Source: Desmodus rotundus (Eukaryota; Chordata; Mammalia; Chiroptera; Phyllostomidae). Taken from it: a stretch of 64,000 nt of DNA. This document shows positions 56,060 to 64,000 of the stretch, in pieces (position 1 is the stretch's first letter; every line of letters begins with the position of its first letter). The position numbers were made by a program, and so were the translations under genes. The stretch is taken from the NCBI RefSeq assembly GCF_022682495.2, contig NC_071398.1:100609880-100673879 (forward strand), read 5' to 3'. The notes beneath the pieces are model-generated. The model searched no databases. It was not told the origin of the DNA and worked only from the letters and a program-made list of their open reading frames with translations.

Positions 56060-56725
56060 ACAGAGATGATGAACTCTTCATGATTTAAAAAATGTAAATT
56101 AAAATAAAATGCTATTTTAAATTTATTTTTGCAAGGATTTAAAAGTTTGGTAATGCTCCGTTACGTAGTGGTGGGAACCTAGGTTGGAGCAAACCTTTTG
56201 GAAGACCGTTTGAATAGATAAATGAGATGTAGATACAGGTAAAAATATGAAAATGTCTCAACATTTGAAAATGTCTCAGCATTTGAAAATGTGTACATCT
56301 ATTAACTCAGCAGTTCTGTCTCTAGAGCTTTAGCCTAAATATCTATGGATAGGTAAATATAGAAAAATACTTAGTTTCCTGTGGGTATAGTGAAAAAATA
56401 CATAGGTAAATATTAATGAATAGTGTGTAGTGTAAATAATACGTTTCATAAAATTAAATATACTGTGCAAACATATGTTGAAAGATCTATAATGTATAAA
56501 ATATGATGTAAAATGGTGAGAAAGTTAAGTTGCAATAGAACGGCGTATCGTTTGAAATATAAATTGAATACATTATATACAAGAGTATACAAATGCTTTC
56601 CTATGTGTAAAAAATGCCCGAAAAGATACACACGTACCAATGAAAAGTTGGTGCTTCTGGGATGGACACCTTTGTTACCACATTTACATAGAGCTTATAA
56701 TTTTTATTCCCAGATTTATTAAAAA
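56060..56725 (+). mobile_element. L1M4/HAL1-type 3' region, + strand
   Basis: AT-rich sequence with L1M 3' features: 'aaaccttttggaagaccgtt' (56,190), 'tcagcagttctgtctctaga', 'tatgttgaaagatctataat' (56,473), 'tgtaaaaaatgcccgaaaag' (56,606). It differs from the 3' end at 55.9 kb, so it is an independent element. Confidence 0.6.
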
Positions 56726-58599
56726 CGTTTGAAATACATAATGGTTGGTGCGACGTAGTCAAAACATCAATGATATACCGTAGCTGTGGATGTCTTCAAG
56801 GAGTTTTTTTCTCTTAATGTTTCCAGTGCCTGGCCATAGAATGTGCACGTGGTGGTCAGAGCCAGACCGATGGTAGACGCTACCAATGACTCGGGCAGCC
56901 TCCGGCTTTCTGGTCTACCACCGCAGCGGACCGCAGCCTTAGGGGACTGCACGGCCCAGGCGGAGGCGGGGGCCCCTGGCATCGCACAGCTTGTCCGTAC
57001 CTCCTCAGTCCCCTGTTCAAAATGTGTTCTTGGAGAGCTGACTGTAATAATCACTATCGCAAGAAAATTATAATTAGCCAATTTTGGCTGTAATTATAAA
57101 TAATTTCAGGGGTCAAAAATGACATTCACATTGTCAGTTTTTCCCCATTGCTTAGGCATTCCTTTGGCTTATATAGTATAAAGTGGAATAAAAGCAAAAC
57201 AACAATAACAAAAAAAGGCGAGGAAGAACGATTTTACAAAGGGACCTCACCACATCAAACGCAGCTCACACGGTTTTCTGTCACTCAGCGAAGCACCTTG
57301 TCAGCTGGTCCCCTCAGCATTCTTTCCTGCCACAGTTTCCCCAATTGCGCTGCTTCCACATCTGAACCGGGGGGCTCCGGAGCCGGACGTCGGGTGCTGA
57401 CACGCGGCACGTCACCGCTGCCGTGCGCATCCGCGGCGCCGGAGTGACGGTCTCCGTAACTGCGTCTGCGCTCCTTCTGGTAACGCTAATCATAACCGCC
57501 GAACTTGTGTGTTCTGCGGGCGGACGGCGATTCTCCATGCCTGAGACTAATTTTCCTCTGTTCCGATGGGCACCAATTTAACAATCAGTGGTCGTGTCGG
57601 TCAAGGGCGGTGCCGATGGCAGTTGAGGGCAGCGGTGAAGACGTGACACCGTGCGGAACAGGACAAGGATGGGCCTGCGGACTGCGTCCCGGGCGTCATT
57701 CTCCAGCGCGGGTCTATCTCAAACGCCTTTCTGTCGGGACCGCCTCGTAGCGCGTTGCCCTCCAGCCCCCGTGGCTTTCTCAACTCGGTTTTCTCCCCGT
57801 TCCGCCATTATTTCCGTTACAGCAGACACATCACTCTCAACACACCAGAGGGCCTTATGGGACTCTTAGGAAGAAAAGAACACCTTCAAAAAAGTAGCTG
57901 CATGGAATTGTCTCTTAAATTAGGGGCAAGTTATGGCTGAGGGAAGTGACAAATGACTGCAGTGACTGGGAAGCCACCCGTGGAACATCTGGATCGCGTG
58001 CCGTGCTAGACTCACATCTGGGCCCCTGTCAGGCTCCGCGGGGATTTACAAGTCTGCTGCTGCCCGGACGAGGCGCCTTTTCCAGGGGTGATTAAACTTG
58101 TGTCCTGTCCAAAGATAGGCTCAAGCTCTAAAGCGATCCCTTATTTTCAGAAAGAAAATGGCTCCCTGACTGGGGGGAGAGAGCATTCGTGGACTCGACG
58201 GGGGACTGGACGTGGGACAGCGACGCAGGTCAGCAGTCAAAGGAACCAACGCTTGCTGGCTCCCTGCCATGGACACAGGACACTGGGCCTTGACACGGCC
58301 ACCCTGTGTTAGCTCCAGCAGCACACGCCCGTGCCAAGTCACACACAGACCTTTCGGAAAGGCCCGCCCCTCCACATTCGGTAGGATCCGATCAGGTCTG
58401 AGATCACAGGCATCAGGACCCTTCCTTGACCCCTTGCACGCTGCCTGTGGAGCCTGTCTGCCTGCTTCCCTAGTGTCCCTTGCTTCTGTCTATTGTCACG
58501 CTGATCATGGTGAACCGAGGCTCTCTCTCCACTTGATCTTCTTGGTTGAATTCTGACCGCTTCAGACATGGTGTTCTCCTGTTAGTGTTTGTAGCCCCA
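56726..58599. other. Mostly unannotated; GC-rich with one AT-rich hairpin block
   Basis: No gene. 57,035-57,160 is a CNE-like AT-rich block (listed). 57,290-57,870 is CpG-rich without promoter motifs I can name. 58,200-58,560 shows only faint MIR/L2 resemblance. Confidence 0.4.
57035..57160. promoter_or_regulatory. Candidate CNE with palindromic homeodomain sites
   Basis: An imperfect inverted repeat, 57,067-57,081 (ATTATAATTAGCCAA) against 57,084-57,101, places two TAATTA-type sites in mirror orientation around 'ccaattttgg'. Flanks hold 'gactgtaataatcac' and 'aaatgacattcacattgtca'. It is repeat-free. Regulatory role is inferred. Confidence 0.35.
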
Positions 58600-58680
58600 G
58601 GCCTTTTAGGGTAGTTCTGGGTGTCTAGTAGGAAGTCAGCAAACACTGAATAAGTGAATGAATGAATGAATGAATGAAGC
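58600..58680 (+). mobile_element. MIR/L2-type 3' end with (GAAT)n tail
   Basis: 'gggtgtctagtaggaagtca', then 'gcaaacactgaataagtgaa' and five GAAT/ATGA units, matches the common 'agtaggtgctcaataaatgt', '(tgaa)n' ending. Confidence 0.6.
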
Positions 58681-59014
58681 AAAGACCTGTAAGACAAGGT
58701 CACTGTCTCAAGGACCAGACCTACTGGAGGTGGCCGGAGAGGGGTCCAGGAACCTCCCCCGCTCCGATGGTGCAGCTCTTGGCGCCTCATGCAGTGTCGT
58801 TTCTTGGAGGAATCGCTGGGTTTCCGCAGTCCTCCTGGGACTGGCCTGACTTCGCGGCAGATTCACTGCACCAAAGCACGTTTCCCTCGGAAAGGTTAAT
58901 GAGACATTGTAGCTGTAAGAGTCTTCCCCACGGGCAGCAAAACCTGGGCTGTTTGACAGTTTTGTCTACTTTTGTCAAAGAGTGCTTTTCAAGACATGAA
59001 ACTTTGTTCTAAAG

Positions 59015-59105
59015 GGTGTGCTTTTCTAGGGACTCTGGATACAAAGATAGCGGAGGGAAGAGTGAGCTGAAGAGAAGTGAGGCTCTGGCACTTACGGGAC
59101 TGGAT
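59015..59105 (+). mobile_element. Possible L2 fragment
   Basis: 'ctagggactctggatacaaa' then 'gatagcggagggaagagtga' resembles the L2 'aggtgctggggatacaaaga', 'tgaataagaca' region. Confidence 0.4.
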
Positions 59106-60396
59106 ACAGCTTATCGCACAGAGAGCATAAAAAATGAGCATCTAACCCACCATCATCAGCATACGCAGGTGCCTGTAATGTGGTTCTAATGTCACTTTAC
59201 AGGCGTCCTCACCCTTGTCTGCCTTTGAGGACTGGTTCTCAGCCATTCGCCAGGCCACTTGGGCACCCTGGTCTGCCCCTCCGACTGGTTCCTCCTAGAT
59301 AGCCCCACCCCGGCACGGGGCGCCACGGGAGAACCCCCACCCTCCTTCCCCCCGTCTGCCGCCGACTGCGGCTCAGGCTCTGTGGGCCAGGTCGTCCTAC
59401 GTCCGTGGGTGGTACTTGTGCTTGTCAGAGGAGCGGGAGCCCCTTCTGGTCTCCTCTGCGGGGACCCGTTGCCTGGGCCTCGTGGGGCTGCTGGGGAGCG
59501 GGCGGCACGGAGTAGTTTTGTCCACCTGCTGTGAAAGGAGCCCTCCGTCGCTGGCCGGCGCTCGCAGGAAGAGAAAGGCCCAAGAGTAACTGCTGCCCCC
59601 GAAGGCTTCCCCTCTCGGGTCAAGGCGGTTCCTGGACAGTTGCTTCTGGTTTGCGCTGTGGTTGGCTCCACAGCAGTTGTGGGTTATTTGCGTCTTGGGC
59701 CCACGAGGGAGTTGGTTCCAGCTGGAGAGTCTTCTCGGTGGCTCAGTCTCGCGACGGCCGAGTGCACGGCGCTCCGGTGTTTCTAATGCGGACAGTCCGG
59801 GTTTATGTCCTGAGCAAAGTGGCTCCTGCTGGTCACACCGTCTGCATCCCAGGCTGTCTGACCAGGCTCTTGGTTCCAGGGAGCAGAGAACCCGGGTGCT
59901 CTCCTTCCTGCCCTGGGAGCCTGAGGGTGGCGACCACTCGTGGTCGTTCTGTGAGCCGTTTCACAGCCGCAGAGGGCCCTGGGACCCGCATGGAAACCAC
60001 TGGGTGACAGCAGTTCAGGCCCTGCGTGGACTCAGTGGTCTCGCAGAGAGAAGACAGCGCAGACGCGCCGGGAACGCGAGGAGCAGGAGGCAGACCGACC
60101 GGAGTCCCTCTCGGCTTCCGGGGAACGCAGGGGCCACCGCTCAGGGAGGCCCCGAGTCTCGTTCTGCAGGACGGACATGGACCTGGCTTCCGTGGCTCTG
60201 CACAGACTGGGGGGCAGGCTGTGTTCCCAGGGCACCGCCCAGGACTGCGAGGGGCAGGGCTTGCGCACCTGCATGCTAGCAACGCCGCTGTGGTAGTGGG
60301 GTTTACGACACGTCAGGAAAGGCCTATTTCTACTTACCTTCTAAAATTTTGACAGAAATTCAGCTGTTTAAATGGTTTAATGCCAAGGAGAGATGA
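59106..60396. other. GC-rich unannotated sequence
   Basis: CpG-rich, with long overlapping spurious frames on both strands (for example 59,531-60,007 and 59,662-60,279 on +, 59,833-60,282 on -). No domain, no repeat recognised. Confidence 0.4.
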
Positions 60397-60404
60397 CTTT
60401 AAAT

Positions 60405-60656
60405 CAGCAATTTTCAACCGGTATGCCGCAAAAATTTCAAAACATACACTGTTTACTCAAGGCCACCGAGGTCTTTTTCCCTTAGATTGTCCAGGAAAAA
60501 CTGACAACAGCCAACACCACAACAGCCGTCTGGTGCGAATGAGTCAAAATTTCACCTATTTTATTTTGTCCGATTAGCAAAAAATCTATTTTGGTGTGCC
60601 GCAGAATTTTAGTAATTAGTTATGTGCCCTGAAATGAGAAAGGTTTAAAGTCTCTG
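60405..60656 (+). mobile_element. hAT non-autonomous transposon with 8-bp target duplication
   Basis: 252 bases with hAT-like inverted ends ('cagcaattttcaacc' and 'ggtttaaagtctctg'), flanked by 'ctttaaat' (60,397-60,404) and 'ccttaaat' (60,657-60,664), an 8-bp duplication with one mismatch. The interior ('tatgccgcaaaaatttcaaa', 'ttttggtgtgccgcagaatt') resembles a bat-lineage nhAT MITE. It shows little decay, so it is relatively young. Confidence 0.85.
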
Positions 60657-60673
60657 CCTTAAATCCATTGTTG

Positions 60674-60702
60674 TATTTATTTATTTATTTACTTATTTAT
60701 TT
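60674..60702. repeat. (TTTA)n microsatellite
   Basis: Seven TTTA/TATT units with one C substitution, 18 bases downstream of the hAT element. Confidence 0.9.
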
Positions 60703-61984
60703 GCTTTCTGGTATTAAATGTCTGTTTTTTTAATAAAAACAGATTTGGCAGCAGCATCAGAACAAAACAGACTTCTGACCGCATTCAGGGACGACGAGGG
60801 GCACAGGTGTGGCGCCCACGTCACCATCTCTGCGGCCATTGGTGAGTCCCCGGCGCTCCGAAGCGCTGGACAAAATGCAGCGCGTTTATAGGAAAAAGGG
60901 CTGGGATTAGGGAGCTACTGACAAAAGAGAGGAAAAATTATTTGGGGGGGCCTGGACATCTTTCGTTTGGGGGAAGAAGACAGAGAAGGGTTTGAACATG
61001 TGAATTGCCTCTTCTTTCTGCGGGGGGCGGAGTGGGACATGGGGCCGCTGACGCTCCTGGTGCCAGAGCAGGAGCTCCAGGCCAGCCGATGGAGCCACGT
61101 TTCAGGGGGAGGGGACTCAGCCAGGCCGCTGCTCAGCCCGGGTGTGCTGCCCCGGGCGTCGGCGCCAGCGATGCCGCTCTGGGCCTGTGGCTTTCTCTTG
61201 GCCTTTCATGAACGGTGCGTGTCCGACAGTCTCGTTGGTCATCTGTGTACGTGGTGATGACGGAAAAGGTGGCTACGTCACTCGGAAGTTTGTTCCATAC
61301 TCTGATCTCCGTGTGACTTTTAATTTTAAGACTCCCAACATAAGAAGAGCCGTTTTCGGGGTGGCATTAGCAATCACTGCCCTCGGGAGGAGCTCGGCTC
61401 CTCACAGCAGTTGGACCCGCCTGAGCCAGCGCTCCGGTCAGGGCGGGAACTGGGACGATGCAGGGACATTGATCAGGAGGGGCAGTTGTGCTGCTGTGGT
61501 TGACAACGTCACGGAGCCACAGCCTGTGTGCCGGGTGCTTCCAGAGGCCAAGGCTCAAAATGCACCAGTTTGGAGGAAGGGAAGGTTTATGGGTTGAGAA
61601 GGGGAGGTTTGCTGACGCCTTGCACCCATCTTGCTTCCTGGACTGGGTCCGCGGGGGTGCTGGTGGGCGAGCCCTAACAGGGAGCCATGGTGCCTGGCCA
61701 TTCACCGTAAGGAGCTGTGGCTTCGGAAGGGTTTGGGCATTCACATTCCGGCCACATCCTGGTTCCACGGGGGAGACTCTGGTTCTGGCACAGCTGGAGG
61801 CCACGTTCTCTCCTCTGTGCTCACGTCGGCCATGTGGCTGATGGTCCATTGCCTGGAAACAACAACAGCTCAGTGGCTTTTTAGATGGTTCGCGATTACA
61901 GTGATAAGAAACATTTCTGGCACTGAGCTCGTAAAATCCTTGGATTTTCTTGAGTAAGGAGAGCAGTAAAGGTGTCTTTTTCTG
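60703..61984. other. Unannotated sequence
   Basis: No gene or fixed repeat. GC-rich between 61,000 and 61,850 with overlapping spurious frames. Confidence 0.4.
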
Positions 61985-62600
61985 TTAATGCGGTAACTTT
62001 CAGAAAGTGCCTGACAACGGGGACGAGTTACCAGGAGAACCCACCCTGAGAGAGGGTTGGAATTTTCAGTCCCACCCGCTGACCTGAGCGGAGGGGACGG
62101 GGGCTGGAGGCTGAATCAGTCGCCGTGGCCAATGATTTAACCAGTTGTGCCCACGTAATGAAACCTCCATAAAAACCTAAAGGGACAGGGTCCTGAGAGT
62201 GTCCCGGCTGGTGAACATGCGGGGGTTTGGGGAGGGGCCACCTGGACGGGGCACCACACCTGGACCTGTGCACGCCTCCACCTGGCTGTTCCCGTTGTGT
62301 TCTCTGGTGAGAACCAGTGACCTAGTGAGTAACGTGTTCTCAGAGAGCTGCGAGCCGCTCTGGCGCCTTAATCAGAGCCGAGCAGGGGTCGTGGGGACGT
62401 GCTGCTGTGGCCCGATGTCCAAAGCAGCTGGGCTCTGCTGGCAGCTAAGACGGGAGGGGGTGAGTGAGAGGGGCGTGGGGCGGGCTGTGGGACTGAGGTC
62501 TGACCTGTGGAGCCCGATGCTGCCTCCAGGTCTGGACGGAGTTAAGTTGTAGGACACCCTGCTGCATGAGGAAGTGCCGCACCCCCCCACCTCAGGCTGC
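61985..62600 (+). mobile_element. Solitary ERV LTR, + strand
   Basis: Collinear with a common mammalian LTR: 'agggttggaattttcagtcc' (62,052), 'aatcagtcgccgtggccaat' (62,113), 'taatgaaacctccataaaaa' (62,156), 'cctaaagggacagggtcctg' (62,176), 'tggctgttcccgttgtgttc' (62,283), 'cagagagctgcgagccgctc' (62,341), 'gatgctgcctccaggtctgg' (62,516), 'ttgtaggacaccctgctgca' (62,547). No internal retroviral sequence lies on either side, so it is a solo LTR. Family name and exact ends were not fixed. The usual polyadenylation signal word is lost. Confidence 0.75.
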
Positions 62601-62640
62601 TCCCAGGTGCCTGCGCCCGCCCAGACGGGGACGTGTAAGC

Positions 62641-63494
62641 TGGTTGCTCGCCCAGCTGTGGTCCCACCGAAGCCCGAAGGTTATTTAATAAAGATTTAAA
62701 ATACTAAAGTGCTTTTGAAAATCATTGTTTTAAAAGCTCTGCAGCTAATTTGATCACCAAGGAGCATCTTCTCATTTTTACTTCTCTTTCCCTCAGTAAT
62801 CTCAGTTCTTAGAGGCAAGGGCGGCGCCTGCGCTGCACCTTCCTCCTCGAGATGCCATTGGCTCCCAGGTCCCTCAGGAAAGTGGGCCTGGGCAGCAGCC
62901 ATGCAGGGCTAAGCTCTTTTCTCACAGGTTAAATGGGCCGCCTGGAATAAAGTATATCCCAGAAGTACATCCTTTAAAATATGTATTTAATTTAAATTTA
63001 GAAATATGCTCTGCATCAAGCAAGGCTGCATTGCCACGTGGGTGATGACAACCATCGCGTCAGATGCAGGTGGCCCTGGGACGTGCCCGGGGCGGGGACG
63101 GGAGGCCGAGTGCAGGAGCGCCAGCAGCCTGGGCGGGCGAATGAAAGCCCCCTGGCCGGGCAGAGATACCCAGGAGCCTCCCTCGGCCAGGCAGGCAGAG
63201 TCCACTGTTCTTAGAGATCGAAGGGAGAAAGGAGTTCGGCCTCCTGGAAGTGAGAACAGTGCAAGAGACGCACAGCACAGGGGCGACGGTGTCAGCTGTG
63301 GCGTCAGCGGAGCTGTCGGGTTTGCACGGACGCTCTTCCTGCGTGTTTGGGCATTGTGATGCAGCGTCGTTTTATCCCACAAAGAGCGGGCTATTCGTGT
63401 CATCTTCCAGGCACAACTTAAAAACTGTACACCGTTCCCCCTCCAGCATGTTCCCGTCGTCGTCTCCTCTGTGCCATCTGGGATGCACGTGCTG
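62641..63494. other. Unannotated sequence with a low-CpG patch
   Basis: 62,690-62,830 and 62,930-63,010 are AT-rich, repeat-free and could be conserved ('gcagctaatttgatcaccaa'). The rest is GC-rich with no gene. Confidence 0.4.
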
Positions 63495-63640
63495 ACTCAC
63501 TCCCCGAGCAGGTGGCTGCTGAATGCCAGGTCTGCACCTGGGCCAGGTACTGGTGGCGCGGGAAGGAGCAAAGCACCACCCTCATCTCGGGGAGCTGCTG
63601 ACGGTCTTGTAGGCAAGCCGTGAGCTGCGTCAGGGCAAGG
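63495..63640 (+). mobile_element. L2 LINE 3' fragment, + strand
   Basis: 'tgctgaatgccaggtctgca', 'cctgggccaggtactggtgg', 'agcaccaccctcatctcggg' and 'gagctgctgacggtcttgta' follow the L2 order. L2-like sequence in weaker form may run on to the window end. Confidence 0.65.
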
Positions 63641-64000
63641 CCTGGCTGCTGCAGGAGCGGCTACAGCGGACACCAGCCCAGTCTGGGTGAGGGCGAGAGG
63701 AGACCGCCCGGGGGACTGCAGCTGCAGCCCGGGGTTCAGGGTCTGCAGTGGGGTTCAGGGTGCGCACAGCCGGGGCTTCGTGCGGAGGGAAGCAGCCTGA
63801 GGCGGCGCGAGCAGACGGAGCGAGTTAGACAACCTGGTTGCAGGAGGGTGGCGGGAGTCAGGTGCGGGTTTGGGCCGCAGAATGAGGTTGTCTCACAGAG
63901 AACTCACGGAGCAAGGCAGGGGCCCGGTTAGAGACAATAAATCGGGGAGCAGCAGTTAGGGTATTAGCGTTCATGGTGACAGCAGTGGATGCTGATTGAT
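63641..64000. other. Unannotated sequence, possibly L2-derived
   Basis: G-rich sequence with weak similarity to the L2 3' UTR ('ggttgcaggagggtggcggg'). No gene. The window ends inside it. Confidence 0.35.

Noticed and set aside
1..64000. CRISPR array, operon or bacterial mobile system
   Set aside because: No regularly spaced identical repeats, no prokaryotic gene spacing or ribosome sites; the repeat content is mammalian.

Overview
The window is mammalian nuclear DNA from a bat. Six copies of a tRNA-derived SINE of the VES type, which is characteristic of bats and especially of Yangochiroptera, lie on both strands. They sit among generic mammalian repeats: MIR, L2, old L1 subfamilies, hAT and mariner DNA transposons, an ERV-L remnant and a solitary LTR. 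I see no prokaryotic gene structure, CRISPR array, rRNA or free-standing tRNA gene. I also recognise no host protein-coding exon. The long open frames are by-products of GC-rich or simple-repeat sequence, so I read the window as intergenic or intronic.

Layout. 1-16.7 kb is fairly GC-rich, with scattered MIR/L2, two VES SINEs, an L1 3' end (4.7-5.3 kb), a hAT element (9.9-10.1 kb) and pyrimidine/purine tracts. 16.7-21.3 kb is made of decayed L1 on the + strand, split by a long (TC)n tract. 21.3-30 kb is mostly unannotated, with an exon-like block at 25.27-25.34 kb. 30-32.2 kb stacks three L1 3' ends on the - strand, and these run into a CpG island (about 31.15-33.5 kb) that carries a consensus CRE, a YY1/ETS box and short tandem repeats. 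34.2-37.5 kb contains ERV-L-type sequence on the - strand, clearest in the dUTPase region. 37.7-38.4 kb is L1 ORF2. 42.6-44.15 kb is a long L2 split by a mariner element, which itself contains a captured hAT-type fragment. 44.7-45.0 kb is an L1 3' end. 46.7-47.0 kb is a CpG-poor, homeodomain/POU-rich block resembling a conserved enhancer. 50.5-56.7 kb is AT-rich and mostly L1. 56.8-64 kb returns to GC-rich DNA with a well-preserved hAT element with a target duplication (60.4 kb) and an LTR (62-62.6 kb).

Biological reading. Two themes stand out. The first is a strong compositional contrast: L1 copies at 17 and 30.6-32.2 kb have become GC- and CpG-rich, while those at 52.6-56.7 kb stay AT-rich. 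The second is a set of low-repeat, motif-dense islands (11.9, 12.3, 16.3, 40.5, 41.1, 46.8 and 57.1 kb) that could be distal regulatory elements. Family assignments rest on recall of repeat consensus patterns, not on a database search, and most boundaries are approximate.
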